Positions 16,482 to 25,888 of a stretch of 32,983 nt of DNA are shown here, in pieces; position 1 is the stretch's first letter; each line of letters starts with the position of its first letter. The stretch is from Acidobacteria bacterium UBA7540 (GTDB taxonomy: Bacteria > Acidobacteriota > Terriglobia > UBA7540), in the NCBI GenBank assembly GCA_002478145.1, contig DLMI01000181.1, positions 1-32,983 on the forward strand, written 5' to 3'. A program made the position numbers and the translations under genes. The notes beneath the pieces were generated by a model. The model saw nothing but the letters and a program-made list of their open reading frames with translations, was not told where the DNA came from and ran no database searches.

Positions 16482-17492
16482 CTAAATTTGTTGCTGTGGG
16501 GGCTCCTGACCAGGCGGTACAAGAGGATTACCCTTCTCGTCAGTCCTCATGCCCAAGCTCAGGCCCATGGCGGTGAGGATTTCCTTGATCTCATTCAAGG
16601 ATTTTCGCCCGAAGTTCTTGGTCTTCAGCATCTCCTGCTCGGATTTCTGAACCAATTCCCGGATGGTAGTAATGTTCGCGTTCTTGAGGCAGTTGTAAGA
16701 GCGGACCGAAAGCTCCAACTCCTCGACCGAGCGATCCAGGTTCTCGTTGTAAACCGGGGCCGGCTTCTCCTGGGGAGCCTGTTCCAGCTCGGCCTCTTCT
16801 TCAATGTTAATAAAGATGACAGTGTGATCTTTGAGAAGCTTGGCCGCCAATCCAGTTGCATCCTGCGGCGTGACGGCGCCGTTGGTCCAGACATCCAGGG
16901 TCAGCTTATCGTAGTCGGTCATCTGCCCCAGGCGGGCGGCCTCCACGGCGTAGTTCACCTTGCGGATGGGAGAGTGTACGGAGTCCACAGGGATGTACCC
17001 GATGGGCAAGTCTTCATCAAAATTCTTCTCTGCCGAGACATAACCCCGGCCGATCTTGACGCGCATCTCGATATGCAGGCTTCCACCTTCGCTGACGGTA
17101 GCGATATGAACGTCCTTATCGAGAATGTCCACATCCGCATCTTCCTGAATCGTCCGGGAGGTCACTTCACCTTGCTTGTCCACAATCAGATGCAAGGTCT
17201 TGGGGCCCTCCACGTGCATCTTCAATGGAATCTGTTTGAGGTTCAGGATGATGTCAGTGGCGTCCTCCACCACCCCCGGGATGGAAGAGAACTCGTGCAT
17301 GACGCCCTCGATCTTCACGGCCGTGATGGCAGCTCCCTCGATCGAAGAAAGCAACACCCGGCGCAGGGCATTTCCGATGGTGGTCCCAAACCCACGTTCA
17401 AAAGGTTGGGCCGAGAACTGACCATACTTGTCGGTCAGCGTATCCATGTTACAAACCAAGCGCTTGGGTTTCTGAAAGCCTTTCCAAAGCAT
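16482..17492 (-). CDS. rpoA: DNA-directed RNA polymerase subunit alpha
   Basis: This 336-residue subunit forms the dimer on which RNA polymerase assembles. The N-terminal domain contains [24 protein letters not shown], the dimerisation and beta-contact region. The C-terminal domain (about 255-315) has [11 protein letters not shown] and the helix-hairpin-helix [14 protein letters not shown] that bind UP-element DNA and activators. The linker is Glu/Pro-rich. The ATG at 17492 has GGGAGG about ten bases upstream. It sits between rpsD and rplQ, as in most bacteria. Confidence 0.98.
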   Translation of the reverse strand: MLWKGFQKPKRLVCNMDTLTDKYGQFSAQPFERGFGTTIGNALRRVLLSSIEGAAITAVKIEGVMHEFSSIPGVVEDATDIILNLKQIPLKMHVEGPKTLHLIVDKQGEVTSRTIQEDADVDILDKDVHIATVSEGGSLHIEMRVKIGRGYVSAEKNFDEDLPIGYIPVDSVHSPIRKVNYAVEAARLGQMTDYDKLTLDVWTNGAVTPQDATGLAAKLLKDHTVIFINIEEEAELEQAPQEKPAPVYNENLDRSVEELELSVRSYNCLKNANITTIRELVQKSEQEMLKTKNFGRKSLNEIKEILTAMGLSLGMRTDEKGNPLVPPGQEPPQQQI

Positions 17493-17552
17493 TGCGTTCG
17501 TACCTCCCTGAGGCCCGACTCTACCAGGCTCTCCTGATCCTTACTGCCCAAC

Positions 17553-18182
17553 TCACTTCGAGTAGAGTTCCACAATCATCTGTTCCTGGATGGGGAAATT
17601 CACATCCTCGCGCTTAGGCCAAGAGACGACCCGCGCCTTCAGCGTTTCCCGGTTTATCTCCAACCAGGGCGGAACTGCCTTGTTCCCCGTCAAGTCGAGG
17701 GCTTGTTGGACAGCAGGCAGTTGCCGACTCTTTTCACGGACGGCGATTTCCTGACCGGGGGAAACACTAAACGCCGGAATGTTCACTTTGCGTCCTCCAA
17801 CTTCAATGTGACCATGGCGAACCAATTGCCGGGCCTGGGCTCGTGAGGTGGCAAGGCCCAGGCGGTAGGTGACGTTGTCTAAACGACACTCGAGCATGAG
17901 CAACAAGTTCTCGCCCGTGACGCCCCGCCTCCGCGCCGCCTTTTCAAAATAGGTCCTGAATTGATCTTCCAGAACGCCGTAAAGCCGGCGAACCTTCTGC
18001 TTCTCGCGAAGCTGGAGTCCATAGCCGACGATTTTTGGCCGGCGCGCCTTACCATGCTGGCCCGGCGCAAAGTTACGCTTCTCGATGGCACACTTGTCCG
18101 TGAGGCACCGGCGCCCTTTCAGAAAGAGCTTTGTCCCCTCACGCCGACAGAGCCGACAAACTGCGTCCCGATATCTTGCCAA
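17553..18182 (-). CDS. rpsD: 30S ribosomal protein S4 (zinc-binding form)
   Basis: This is S4 of exactly 209 residues when read from a TTG at 18182, which has AAGGAGG five bases upstream; the family normally starts MARY at this point. Cys9, Cys12, Cys26 and Cys31 form the zinc knuckle of the C+ type. The S4 RNA-binding domain (about 97-160, [22 protein letters not shown] region split) follows. S4 nucleates the 30S body and in many bacteria represses the alpha operon. The reading frame upstream of the TTG runs into a heptanucleotide array and should not be translated. Confidence 0.95.
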   Translation of the reverse strand: MARYRDAVCRLCRREGTKLFLKGRRCLTDKCAIEKRNFAPGQHGKARRPKIVGYGLQLREKQKVRRLYGVLEDQFRTYFEKAARRRGVTGENLLLMLECRLDNVTYRLGLATSRAQARQLVRHGHIEVGGRKVNIPAFSVSPGQEIAVREKSRQLPAVQQALDLTGNKAVPPWLEINRETLKARVVSWPKREDVNFPIQEQMIVELYSK

Positions 18183-18201
18183 TCCAACCTCCTTCAAAAG
18201 C

Positions 18202-18288
18202 AGTGACGAGTGACAAGTGCCGAGCAGGCTTGCCATCGCGATTTACTGCTGGTTTGTTACTGGTCACTCGTCACTTGTCACTTGTCAC
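18202..18288. repeat. Inverted heptanucleotide arrays between rpsK and rpsD
   Basis: Left arm: four 7-nt units of the AGTGACR type at 18202-18229 (the last two degenerate). Right arm: four units of consensus TYGTCAC at 18261-18288, the reverse complement of the left word. About 31 nt separate them. The array ends five bases before the rpsK stop codon and lies just upstream of the rpsD SD, so a long hairpin would form between the two cistrons. Confidence 0.93.
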
Positions 18289-18292
18289 TGCC

Positions 18293-18700
18293 TTACACCC
18301 TCCTACGCTTGGGCGGCCTGCACCCGTTATGAGGTATGGGTGTTACGTCCTTGATGTTGCGAACCTCCAACCCTGCGGTCGCCAGCGCGCGAATGGCCGA
18401 TTCCCGGCCCGCGCCAGGCCCCTTCACTCGCACTTCTACGCTTCGCATCCCGTGATCACGTGCTGCGTTCGCCACCCGCAGCGCAGCTTGCTGGGCTGCG
18501 AAGGGTGTCCCCTTGCGCGAACCCTTGAAGCCCAACGAACCCGCGCTGGACCAGCAGATCAGCTTCCCGTCAGCGTCGGTGATGCTCACAAGAGTATTGT
18601 TGAACGATGCCTGAATGTGAACGACGCCCGCCGGGACGATCCGCTTTTCCTTCTTCTTGAAAACCTTTTTCTTGCTTACCTTTGGTGCCGCTTTCGCCAT
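18293..18700 (-). CDS. rpsK: 30S ribosomal protein S11
   Basis: This 135-residue protein is S11, part of the 30S platform near the mRNA Shine-Dalgarno helix. It has the family core [56 protein letters not shown] and the basic end [13 protein letters not shown]. The N-terminal 20 residues are Lys/Ala-rich. The ATG follows GAGGAGAC directly. It lies 38 bp after rpsM. Confidence 0.98.
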   Translation of the reverse strand: MAKAAPKVSKKKVFKKKEKRIVPAGVVHIQASFNNTLVSITDADGKLICWSSAGSLGFKGSRKGTPFAAQQAALRVANAARDHGMRSVEVRVKGPGAGRESAIRALATAGLEVRNIKDVTPIPHNGCRPPKRRRV

Positions 18701-18738
18701 GTCTCCTCACCGGGTGCCCTTAAGCCCTGCCACGCCAA

Positions 18739-19125
18739 CTAGGTCTTGGCCATGGAACGCTTCTTATTCGCAATGGTGCCTTTTCGCGGTCCCTTGCGGG
18801 TTCGCGCGTTGGTATGCGTGCGCTGTCCGCGCACCGGAAGACTGCGCCGATGGCGCATACCGCGGTAGGAGCCGATTTCGATCAATCTTCGGAGGTTCAT
18901 CGACAGCTCTTTCCGCAGGTCGCCTTCCACTCCGCCCTCTTCTTCAATGATTTGGCGGATCCTCGTAACCTCGTCTTCGGTCAAGTCCTTGACCTTTTTA
19001 TCGGGGTGCACCCCGGCACGCATCAGAATGGACATTGAGCGCGCGCGGCCAATGCCGTAGATGTACGTTAGGCCAATTTCCGCCCTCTTCTTGGGGGGCA
19101 AGTCAACACCAGCAATGCGTGCCAT
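18739..19125 (-). CDS. rpsM: 30S ribosomal protein S13
   Basis: This 128-residue protein is S13 of the 30S head, which contacts the P-site tRNA and bridges to the 50S. Signature blocks are [21 protein letters not shown] (split at residue 20), the helix-hairpin-helix-type YGIGRARS, and [26 protein letters not shown]. The basic C-terminal tail is normal. GAGAGGTG precedes the ATG at 19125. Confidence 0.98.
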   Translation of the reverse strand: MARIAGVDLPPKKRAEIGLTYIYGIGRARSMSILMRAGVHPDKKVKDLTEDEVTRIRQIIEEEGGVEGDLRKELSMNLRRLIEIGSYRGMRHRRSLPVRGQRTHTNARTRKGPRKGTIANKKRSMAKT

Positions 19126-19139
19126 TCATCACCTCTCCT

Positions 19140-19259
19140 CGAAACTCGAAAAACGAAATTCGAAACTTGAAAACCGAAACTCGAAACTAGCAGATTCACT
19201 GCGAAAACCGCACGATTTTCGAAATTCGAATTTCGAGTTTCGAACTTCGAATTTCGAGT
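19140..19259. repeat. Inverted heptanucleotide arrays between rpmJ and rpsM
   Basis: Left arm: seven consecutive 7-nt units of consensus CGAAAMT at 19140-19188. Right arm: six units of consensus TTCGARW at 19218-19259, the complementary word. About 29 nt separate the arms. The right arm ends at the base before the rpmJ stop codon, with no spacer at all. The AT-richer words contrast with the GC-rich genes on both sides. Confidence 0.95.
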
Positions 19260-19373
19260 TCATCCTTGCCGCTGCTTGTGCTTCGGGTTCTCGCAGATCA
19301 CCCTCACCACGCCGGCACGGCGCACAATCTTGCATTTCGAACAGATCTTCTTGACCGACGAACGAACCTTCAT
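19260..19373 (-). CDS. rpmJ: 50S ribosomal protein L36 (zinc-binding form)
   Basis: This 37-residue protein begins [19 protein letters not shown]. Cys11, Cys14, Cys27 and His32 are the zinc ligands of the C+ L36 type. It binds 23S rRNA domains and is one of the last proteins in 50S assembly. Position between infA and rpsM is canonical. A heptanucleotide array adjoins its stop codon. Confidence 0.97.
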   Translation of the reverse strand: MKVRSSVKKICSKCKIVRRAGVVRVICENPKHKQRQG

Positions 19374-19477
19374 GTGTTACCTCGCAATGAAGCTTTTGGC
19401 CCCACCTGGCCGGGCCGTTCCGCCAAGTCACGCGGCGCTCCATGCCCTCGCAACGGCGCTCCGGTGCGGTAGCACCT

Positions 19478-19696
19478 TCACTTGTACCGGAAGACGATCC
19501 GTCCGCGAGTCAGGTCGTACGGAGAAAGCTCCACGGCCACTTTGTCCCCGGGAAGAATGCGGATGAAGTTCTTCCTCATCTTACCCGAGATGTGCGCCAA
19601 GACCTGGTGTTTATTATCCAGCTCCACGCGGAACATCGCGTTCGGCAAAGCTTCCAGGACCGTCGCCACAACTTCGATTGCGTCTTCCTTAGCCAT
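19478..19696 (-). CDS. infA: Translation initiation factor IF-1
   Basis: This 72-residue OB-fold (S1-like) protein is the standard size for IF-1. It starts [20 protein letters not shown] and contains [19 protein letters not shown] and the end [13 protein letters not shown]. It binds the 30S A site during initiation. It lies 60 bp after map; the 104-bp gap to rpmJ holds nothing recognisable. Confidence 0.98.
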   Translation of the reverse strand: MAKEDAIEVVATVLEALPNAMFRVELDNKHQVLAHISGKMRKNFIRILPGDKVAVELSPYDLTRGRIVFRYK

Positions 19697-19756
19697 ACCT
19701 GCTAAAAGTACCTCATTCAGGCCGGCTCCTATTCTGAAGCCTGGCCGAAAACCAGA

Positions 19757-20503
19757 CTATTGCAGCGTCAAAATATCCGGACCATTGCGGGTGACAGCCA
19801 CCATGTGCTCGAAGTGGGCGGACAAGGCACCGTCCGCAGTCACTGCGGTCCAGTTGTCGGCAAGGACTCGAACCGCCGGCCCACCGGCATTAACCATGGG
19901 TTCGATCGCCAGAACCATCCCTTGCTTGAGCACCGGTCCGTGTCCTGGCTGCCCGAAGTTGGGGATTTGCGGCTCTTCGTGGAGCTGGCGCCCAATGCCG
20001 TGACCCACAAACTCTCGAACCACAGAATACCCGTTTTCTTCCACGTGTCGCTGCACGGTAGCGCATATATCGCCCAACCGACTTCCGAGCTGGGCCTGGT
20101 CAATGGCAAGCTGCAACGACTCCTGGGTAACTCGCAGCAGCCTTTGCGTTGACTCCGAAATCTCGCCCACCGGCACAGTTATCGCCGAATCGCCGTAGTA
20201 TCCATCGACCACCACGCCCATGTCCAAACTAAGTATATCGCCTCTCTTGAGGCAGCGCTCGGAGGGAATCCCGTGTATGACCTCGCTATTCACCGAAGCG
20301 CATAAACAGCACGGGTAACCCCTGTAGCCTTTGAACGCCGGCCGTGCGCCTAATTGGGCTATGCGCCTCTCGATATACTTTTCCAAATCCAACGTGCTGA
20401 CTCCCGGATGCACCCGCTCCCGAAGCTCTTCGAGCAGTCCTCTCACCATCCTGCCGCTGCGCCTGAGCCTTTCAATTTCAGCCGGTGACTTGCAAATGAT
20501 CAT
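19757..20503 (-). CDS. map: Methionine aminopeptidase, type I
   Basis: This 248-residue enzyme removes the initiator methionine after deformylation. The dinuclear metal ligands are all present: Asp94 (SLDMG), Asp105 (YGDS), His168 (GHGIG), Glu201 (AIEPM) and Glu232 (HFEH), with His77 in the substrate pocket (VIHGIP). There is no N-terminal zinc-finger extension. The ATG overlaps the adk stop (ATGA), showing coupled translation. Confidence 0.98.
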   Translation of the reverse strand: MIICKSPAEIERLRRSGRMVRGLLEELRERVHPGVSTLDLEKYIERRIAQLGARPAFKGYRGYPCCLCASVNSEVIHGIPSERCLKRGDILSLDMGVVVDGYYGDSAITVPVGEISESTQRLLRVTQESLQLAIDQAQLGSRLGDICATVQRHVEENGYSVVREFVGHGIGRQLHEEPQIPNFGQPGHGPVLKQGMVLAIEPMVNAGGPAVRVLADNWTAVTADGALSAHFEHMVAVTRNGPDILTLQ

Positions 20504-21156
20504 GCCTTCCCCAAAAAATCGATCAGCTCCTTTGCAATGGGCTCCGGCCCCCGGTTGCCATCAACCTCTTGAAGAACGCCTTTCCTCCGGTAATAGTCGA
20601 TCAGCGGGCTTGTCTGCTTCTCGTAGGCAACCAGCCGTTGGCGGATAGTCTCCTCGCTGTCATCCACCCGCTGCAAGAGTTTCCCGCCATCCTTGTCGCA
20701 TACGCCCTCGACCTTAGGAGAGCTGAGGTAAACGTTATAGATTTCGCCACACACCGAGCAAGTGCGGCGTCCGGTCAGCCGCTTCAGAAGCAAGTTTCGA
20801 TCAACCTTAATGTCAAGGACCAGGGGATTTCCTTTCCCTTTGGCCTGCAACATCCTATCCACGAACTCCGCCTGCGCGAGGGTACGAGGAAAACCGTCCA
20901 GGATAAACCCTCTCTGGCAGTCGGGCTGGCCGATCCTTTGCTCCACAATGCCGCAGACAACCTCGTCCGGAACCAACTCCCCCGCTTCCATCTTGGCCTT
21001 GGCGGCGAGTCCCAAGGGAGTCTGATTTCGCACTGCTTCCCGCAGCATGTCGCCGGTTGAAATCTGCGGAATCGAAAAGTGTCTGGAGACTTCGCGCGCC
21101 TGAGTGCCCTTTCCTGCCCCGGGAGCACCCAGGAATATTAGGGCTTGCGATCTCAT
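20500..21156 (-). CDS. adk: Adenylate kinase (zinc-type LID)
   Basis: This 218-residue enzyme interconverts ATP, AMP and ADP. The P-loop GAPGAGKGTQ (10-19), the AMP-binding STGDMLRE (33-40) and the DGFPRT block (87-92) are intact. The long LID domain carries Cys133, Cys136, Cys153 and Asp156, the three-Cys-one-Asp zinc site known from Bacillus-type enzymes. It lies 19 bp after secY and overlaps map by 4 bp. Confidence 0.98.
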   Translation of the reverse strand: MRSQALIFLGAPGAGKGTQAREVSRHFSIPQISTGDMLREAVRNQTPLGLAAKAKMEAGELVPDEVVCGIVEQRIGQPDCQRGFILDGFPRTLAQAEFVDRMLQAKGKGNPLVLDIKVDRNLLLKRLTGRRTCSVCGEIYNVYLSSPKVEGVCDKDGGKLLQRVDDSEETIRQRLVAYEKQTSPLIDYYRRKGVLQEVDGNRGPEPIAKELIDFLGKA

Positions 21157-21175
21157 CCACGTCCTCTTTCCAGCC

Positions 21176-22585
21176 TCAGTAAGCCCTCCGTCCTCGCACG
21201 CGTCCCTTCTTCAGAAAGCCTTCGTAATGGCGCATAATCAACTGCGCTTCTACCTGCTGAACAGTGTCCATGGCCACGCCCACGACGATCAATAACGATG
21301 TTCCGCCGAAGTAGAAATTCACGTTCAGCCCGTGGAGCAGCCAAGCCGGAAGGTTGGCGTCAAACCACGCTCCCCCGAGCCAGGCGGGCAAGTGGTTGAC
21401 CCGCAGACCTGCAAGCATAATTTCCGGGATCAATGCGACCAGGGCTAAATACAACCCCCCAACCCATGTGATCTTCGTGAGAACATCATCCAAATGATCG
21501 GCCGTGCGCTTGCCCGGGCGAATGCCAGGGATGAAACCGCCTTGCTTACGGACGTTATCAGCCACTTCATCAGGGTTATAAACAATCGAAAGGTAAAAGT
21601 GAGCAAAAAACATTATCAACAGCACGTAGCTGAAGGTATATAAAGGCTCACCCCAGGCAAAGAGACTGACAAACTTAGCGATTATACTCCCCAAAATACT
21701 GCTCTTCGATAGGAATAACCCTATCGTTTGTGGGAAGGTCAGAATCGAGACGGCAAAGATGATGGGCATCACGCCGCCGCTGTTCACTTTCAGCGGAAGG
21801 TGGGTTGATACACCGCCCATCACCTTTCGGCCTACGATGCGCTTCGCGTACTGGATCGGAATGCGCCGTTCTCCACGTTCTACCAAGACGATAAAGGCAA
21901 CAATCGTCACCATGAATACCAGCAACAGCAGGAGGACCGGAAAACTCCAAACGCGCGTGACGAAGACCTTTTCATAAAGGTCAGCTATGCCGCGCGGCAG
22001 ACCCACCACGATTCCGGCGAAAATGAGCAACGACATGCCGTTACCGATTCCCCGCGAGGTGATTTGCTCTCCCAGCCACATGATGAAGACTGAGCCAGTG
22101 GTAAGCGTCAGGACCGTCGCGAAAACGAATCCAGGTCCGGGATTGGTCACCAACTGCGTGCCCTGGGCAGTCTGCCTTTGAAGAGCGGCCGCGATACCGA
22201 GAGCCTGGAAGGCGCTCAGGATCACGGTGAGCCAGCGTGTGTACTCCGTAATCTTTCGCCGGCCCAGTTCCCCTTCCTTCTTCAGCTTTTCCAGGGTAGG
22301 CGAAACCACACCCAACAACTGGAGAATAATCGACGCCGTGATATACGGCATGATTCCCAGCGCAAAAACTGTCAGGCGGCGCAGGCTGCCGCCGGAAAAC
22401 ATGGCCAGCAATCCAAAAAGGCCGCCTCCCAACGACTGATTAAACATCTGCTCGAAGACATCGGCATTAATGCCGGGCGTCGGTATGAAGGCGCCCAAAC
22501 GGTACACCGCCAGCATGGCGAGAGTAAAAAGGATGCGCCTGCGGAGATCCGGAATCTCAGTGATGCTCTTAAGGGACTCGATCAT
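21176..22585 (-). CDS. secY: Protein translocase subunit SecY
   Basis: This 469-residue membrane protein forms the Sec translocon channel with SecE and SecG. The expected ten helices are visible, along with the plug region near 55-70, [14 protein letters not shown], and the cytoplasmic loop with [14 protein letters not shown] (about 236-249), which contacts SecA and the ribosome. [17 protein letters not shown] is the second conserved cytoplasmic loop. The start codon overlaps the rplO stop (ATGA). The length is slightly above the family norm. Confidence 0.98.
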   Translation of the reverse strand: MIESLKSITEIPDLRRRILFTLAMLAVYRLGAFIPTPGINADVFEQMFNQSLGGGLFGLLAMFSGGSLRRLTVFALGIMPYITASIILQLLGVVSPTLEKLKKEGELGRRKITEYTRWLTVILSAFQALGIAAALQRQTAQGTQLVTNPGPGFVFATVLTLTTGSVFIMWLGEQITSRGIGNGMSLLIFAGIVVGLPRGIADLYEKVFVTRVWSFPVLLLLLVFMVTIVAFIVLVERGERRIPIQYAKRIVGRKVMGGVSTHLPLKVNSGGVMPIIFAVSILTFPQTIGLFLSKSSILGSIIAKFVSLFAWGEPLYTFSYVLLIMFFAHFYLSIVYNPDEVADNVRKQGGFIPGIRPGKRTADHLDDVLTKITWVGGLYLALVALIPEIMLAGLRVNHLPAWLGGAWFDANLPAWLLHGLNVNFYFGGTSLLIVVGVAMDTVQQVEAQLIMRHYEGFLKKGRVRGRRAY

Positions 22586-23034
22586 GCGGAAATAACCTCA
22601 GCCATCCCTCCTGCCTTTTGGATCTTTTCCCGTGCCGATTTCGAAAAGTGGTGGGCCGCAATCTTAAGCGCAACTTTCAACTCTCCATCACCAAGGATCT
22701 TCAAGCCGTCTCGGAGCTCCTTGAGGTAGCCGCGCTGCATGAGCAGTTCGGGAGTGATCGTCTCTTCCGGGGTAAAGTCCTGAAGATCCCTCAAGTTCAC
22801 TAGCGCGTAATGCTTTTTAAATATGTTCGTAAACCCGCGCTTGGGAAGCCGTCGATGCAGGGGCATCTGCCCGCCTTCGAACCCAGGGCGCATCCTCGCC
22901 CCAGTCCTCGACCGCTGCCCTTTTGAGCCGCGAGTGGCGGTTTTACCGTGGCCTGAGCCCATCCCCTGTCCGATCCGTTTGCGCCGCTTCTTTGCACCCC
23001 GAGGTGGGCGGAGCGTTCCAATGTGCGTTGCCAT
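22582..23034 (-). CDS. rplO: 50S ribosomal protein L15
   Basis: This is L15, about 150 residues from the ATG at 23034. It begins [20 protein letters not shown], followed by the Gly/Arg-rich segment [19 protein letters not shown] and [19 protein letters not shown]. An alternative TTG at 23058 overlaps the preceding gene's stop codon (TTGA) and would add eight residues; neither has a strong SD. L15 organises 23S rRNA domains late in 50S assembly. Confidence 0.95.
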   Translation of the reverse strand: MATHIGTLRPPRGAKKRRKRIGQGMGSGHGKTATRGSKGQRSRTGARMRPGFEGGQMPLHRRLPKRGFTNIFKKHYALVNLRDLQDFTPEETITPELLMQRGYLKELRDGLKILGDGELKVALKIAAHHFSKSAREKIQKAGGMAEVISA

Positions 23035-23054
23035 ATGGTTGTTGCCTGCTTCGT

Positions 23055-23576
23055 TCAAGCTTTAGGCTGGCCTTCCTCCGACCCAGCCTCTTCACCTGCT
23101 TTAGCGCTTTCCTCTGCACTGGCGTCGGCTGACACCCGTATCTCTGTTGCAGCCAGATCCCCAGGTGTTTCAGTCACAACTTCAACAGCCGTCGGAGCCT
23201 CCACGGGTTGCGGCTCATCAGCGGCTGCCGCTGGAGCGCCCGTCACCTCCCCCGTCGCGGCAGCCTCGGTCTTCTCAATTTCCTCAGCGGGAGTCTCAGG
23301 GGCAGTTTCGGCCAGCTTCGACGCCACAGCTTCCGGCGCGTAAATGGTGTACTCCGGCACCAAGGTCCACGCCGCCTTCGAAGCTGCTTCCACAATCTTG
23401 ACCAGATGGGGAACCTTCGCCACCAAACCGCGAATCTGAGGCGTGTCCGGTCTTTCCACCTCCTGATTCAACTTCTTTAGTCCCAGACTTCGAACGATCC
23501 GCTTCTGGTGGTAGGTAAAGCCTATCCCGCTGCGAACCCATTTGATGCGAATGGTTCTTTGAGCCTTATCGGACAC
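23055..23576 (-). CDS. rpmD: 50S ribosomal protein L30 with long acidic C-terminal extension
   Basis: Residues 6-63 are a normal L30 core ([21 protein letters not shown], split at residue 27, then [22 protein letters not shown] and VPHLVKIVE). Bacterial L30 is usually about 60 residues, but this protein has 173. The extra 110 residues start with a hydrophobic-aromatic stretch ([18 protein letters not shown]) and continue as an Ala/Glu/Pro/Thr-rich, highly acidic region that is probably disordered. The start is GTG with AAAGGGG about nine bases upstream. The order rpsE-rpmD-rplO is canonical. Confidence 0.93.
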   Translation of the reverse strand: MSDKAQRTIRIKWVRSGIGFTYHQKRIVRSLGLKKLNQEVERPDTPQIRGLVAKVPHLVKIVEAASKAAWTLVPEYTIYAPEAVASKLAETAPETPAEEIEKTEAAATGEVTGAPAAAADEPQPVEAPTAVEVVTETPGDLAATEIRVSADASAEESAKAGEEAGSEEGQPKA

Positions 23577-23591
23577 AGTTGCTTGACCCCT

Positions 23592-24107
23592 TTAAAGTTC
23601 TTGCGCGTTCTTGCCCCGCATGGCCGCCACTTCCTCCGCGCCGCGAAGCTGGAGGAGGCCATCCATGGTCGCCTTCACCACGTTGTAGGGATTGGTGGTC
23701 CCCAGCGACTTCGTCAATACGTTCTGAATTCCTGCTGCCTCAACCACCGCGCGCACGGCTCCACCAGCGATCACTCCGGTTCCAGCCGAGGCAGGCTTCA
23801 GCAGCACCTTCCCGGCGCCGTAGTGCCCAATGACCATATGCGGAATCGACGTCGCTGTGACATGAACCTTGACGAGCGCCTTCTTGGCGGCTTCGATGCC
23901 CTTGCGGATGGCCATCGGAACCTCGCGAGCCTTGCCCGATCCATAACCGACGGTTCCCGCCCCGTCGCCCACCACCACCAGCGCTGAAAAGCTCAGGTTC
24001 TTGCCACCCTTGACCACCTTGGTGACACGGTTGATAGAAACCACCTGATCCTTGAGTTGCAGCGCGTTCGCATCAATCCGATTTGCCAACGCTTCCCTCC
24101 CCGCCAT
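23592..24107 (-). CDS. rpsE: 30S ribosomal protein S5
   Basis: This 171-residue protein is S5, involved in decoding accuracy and mRNA unwinding at the entry channel. It shows the double-stranded RNA-binding-like N-terminal domain with [27 protein letters not shown] (split over 28-54) and [17 protein letters not shown], and the C-terminal [23 protein letters not shown]. The ATG follows TAGGGGCG. Confidence 0.98.
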   Translation of the reverse strand: MAGREALANRIDANALQLKDQVVSINRVTKVVKGGKNLSFSALVVVGDGAGTVGYGSGKAREVPMAIRKGIEAAKKALVKVHVTATSIPHMVIGHYGAGKVLLKPASAGTGVIAGGAVRAVVEAAGIQNVLTKSLGTTNPYNVVKATMDGLLQLRGAEEVAAMRGKNAQEL

Positions 24108-24112
24108 CGCCC

Positions 24113-24481
24113 CTAAAATTTGAGTCCCGCTTCGCGCGCCGCGTCGGCCAAGGCCTTTACCCGCCCGTGATAGGCGTACCCACCACGGTCGAACACCACG
24201 CGCGAGATTCCGGCTGCACTGGCGCGCTTTGCCAGCGCCTGTCCCACTACTTTTGCCGCGGCGATATTTCCGCCCGTCTTCAGCGTCGTCTGGACTTCCT
24301 TGTCCCGAGTGGAAGCGGACACCAGCGTCTGCCCCCGGAGGTCATCAATAATCTGCCCATAGATATGACTGATGGACCGGAAGACACTTAGCCGTGGGAG
24401 TTGCGCCCGGCCATGCATTCGTGTTCGGATTCGAGCGTGAATCCGCCGACGCGCTGTGTTCTTGGAAACCATTTGCAACAT
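24113..24481 (-). CDS. rplR: 50S ribosomal protein L18
   Basis: This 122-residue protein is L18, which binds 5S rRNA together with L5. Its N-terminus is basic ([15 protein letters not shown]), followed by [18 protein letters not shown] and the C-terminal [21 protein letters not shown]. The ATG at 24481 has GGAG about six bases upstream; an in-frame ATG nine bases later lacks one. It lies 5 bp before rpsE. Confidence 0.98.
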   Translation of the reverse strand: MLQMVSKNTARRRIHARIRTRMHGRAQLPRLSVFRSISHIYGQIIDDLRGQTLVSASTRDKEVQTTLKTGGNIAAAKVVGQALAKRASAAGISRVVFDRGGYAYHGRVKALADAAREAGLKF

Positions 24482-24509
24482 ATTGCGCTCTCCGCCAGAG
24501 TCTTGCTAA

Positions 24510-25067
24510 TCAGCCAGTCTTCGCAGCTCCGCCCGCGGCCGCTGCTGCCTTGCCGACCTTCTTCTTCAGCCGCTCGCCAGTGTAACGGACACCCTTGTTC
24601 TTGTACGGATCGGGAGGCCGCAAGCCACGAATCTCTGCCGCCATTTGTCCTACTTGCTGTTTGTCTGCGCCCCTGACCACCACGTGGGTCAGCTTCTCGA
24701 CAGCGATCGTCAGTCCCTCCGGAATTGGCATCTCAATGGGATGCGAATAACCGAGGGTAAACACGACGGATTTGCCTTTGACCTCCGCCCGGTATCCAAT
24801 CCCCACGATGTCCAATTGCTTTTCAAAGCCTTGGGCAACCCCACGCACGGCGTTGACGAGGAGGCTGCGGGCCAAGCCGTGTAATGCCGCCTGCTCGCTG
24901 CGCTCCCGTTTAACCACGTACTGGCCGTCCTGCTTCTCAAAGTGGATGCCCGGCGGTATGGGCACCCTGAGGGTTCCTTTCGGTCCCGTGACCACCATAA
25001 CTTCCCCATCCGGCTCCACCGTTACAGGGGAGGGTACTTGAACGGGCTTGGTACCAATTCTTGACAT
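24510..25067 (-). CDS. rplF: 50S ribosomal protein L6
   Basis: This 185-residue protein is L6, near the factor-binding site of the 50S. It has the two L6 domains: [16 protein letters not shown] at the start and the C-terminal signature [23 protein letters not shown] short Ala/Gly tail follows. GGAAT is the only, weak, SD-like word upstream of the ATG. Confidence 0.98.
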   Translation of the reverse strand: MSRIGTKPVQVPSPVTVEPDGEVMVVTGPKGTLRVPIPPGIHFEKQDGQYVVKRERSEQAALHGLARSLLVNAVRGVAQGFEKQLDIVGIGYRAEVKGKSVVFTLGYSHPIEMPIPEGLTIAVEKLTHVVVRGADKQQVGQMAAEIRGLRPPDPYKNKGVRYTGERLKKKVGKAAAAAGGAAKTG

Positions 25068-25154
25068 AATCTTTATTCCAAGACCGCAGCTTCGCTTCTC
25101 GCCTCAGCTTCCGGCCACCTTATCATGCCACTCCGCAGAACAAGCCAAGCTGCA

Positions 25155-25556
25155 CTAAGTTACGGTGCAGAGAATCTCGCCTCCAACGCCGGCTCGACGA
25201 GCTTGTTTTCCGGTCATCACTCCACGTGGGGTGGTGAGGATGTTTACTCCCAGTCCCCCCTGCACCTTGGGAATTTCCCGGGCCCCGGCATAGACGCGCA
25301 GTCCTGGCCTTGAGACACGATCTATCGTGGTGATAACGTTCTCCCCATCCGCCCCATAGCGGAGAACAATTCTCAGGACTTTCTTCTTACCCTCTTCACT
25401 CACTTTGAAGTTGCTGATGTAACCCTCGTCCTTCAAAATGCGCGCAACCTCCACTTTCAGTTTCGAGGAGGGCATGTCAACTCGCAGGTGCCGGGCTTGA
25501 ATCCCGTTTCGAATTCGAGTCAACATGTCTGCAATGGAATCTGTCACGGCTGCCAT
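25155..25556 (-). CDS. rpsH: 30S ribosomal protein S8
   Basis: This 133-residue protein is S8, a primary binder of the 16S rRNA central domain and in many bacteria the repressor of the spc operon. It has TDSIADMLTRIRNGIQARH at the start and the C-terminal GGLGVNILTTPRGVMTGKQARRAGVGGEILC (81-131 region). GGGAG precedes the ATG by four bases. The 87-bp gap to rplF holds no gene. Confidence 0.98.
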   Translation of the reverse strand: MAAVTDSIADMLTRIRNGIQARHLRVDMPSSKLKVEVARILKDEGYISNFKVSEEGKKKVLRIVLRYGADGENVITTIDRVSRPGLRVYAGAREIPKVQGGLGVNILTTPRGVMTGKQARRAGVGGEILCTVT

Positions 25557-25597
25557 AAAACTCCCAGAATCTGGATTGCTTCTTCAATCCTCCCAGG

Positions 25598-25783
25598 CTA
25601 CCAGCTTGACTTGACTACCCCGGGGATGTCGCCCCTGAGGGCCAGTTGCCGGAAACACAAACGACACATCTTGAATTTACCCAGGTAACCGCGAGGCCGG
25701 CCACAAATCAGGCAGCGATTCCTATGCCGGATCTTGAACTTCGGCTTCTTGCGCAATTTGGCCATCATTGAGGAACGAGCCAC
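25598..25783 (-). CDS. rpsN: 30S ribosomal protein S14, type Z
   Basis: This 61-residue protein is the short zinc-binding S14. Cys24, Cys27, Cys40 and Cys43 form the CxxC...CxxC zinc site, and the end [13 protein letters not shown] is the family signature. It starts at GTG with a perfect TAGGAGGT upstream. It lies between rplE and rpsH, with a heptanucleotide array just upstream. Confidence 0.97.
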   Translation of the reverse strand: MARSSMMAKLRKKPKFKIRHRNRCLICGRPRGYLGKFKMCRLCFRQLALRGDIPGVVKSSW

Positions 25784-25799
25784 GGATTAACCTCCTAAC

Positions 25800-25888
25800 A
25801 AGCAGTGACAAGCGAACTTCATGCCCGCCGCGGATTTGCTAATAGTCCTGGTCCTGATGCTTGTCACTCGTCACTTATCACTTGTCAC
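25800..25888. repeat. Inverted heptanucleotide arrays between rplE and rpsN
   Basis: Right arm: four consecutive 7-nt units of consensus TYRTCAC at 25861-25888. Left arm: a degenerate complementary stretch (AGCAGTGACAAG, from 25800). About 49 nt separate them. The right arm differs from that at 18261-18288 at only two bases. It overlaps the 3' end of rplE, so it supplies the stop codon and the last residues of L5. Confidence 0.9.

Noticed and set aside
16488..17537. Open frame of 349 codons on the plus strand opposite rpoA
   Set aside because: It is antisense to a certain rpoA, and its Val/Leu/Asp/His-rich sequence shows no family features.
18183..18236. Upstream extension of S4 by 18 residues
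   Set aside because: It would be coded partly by the heptanucleotide array. The TTG at 18182 has an ideal SD and gives the standard 209-residue S4.
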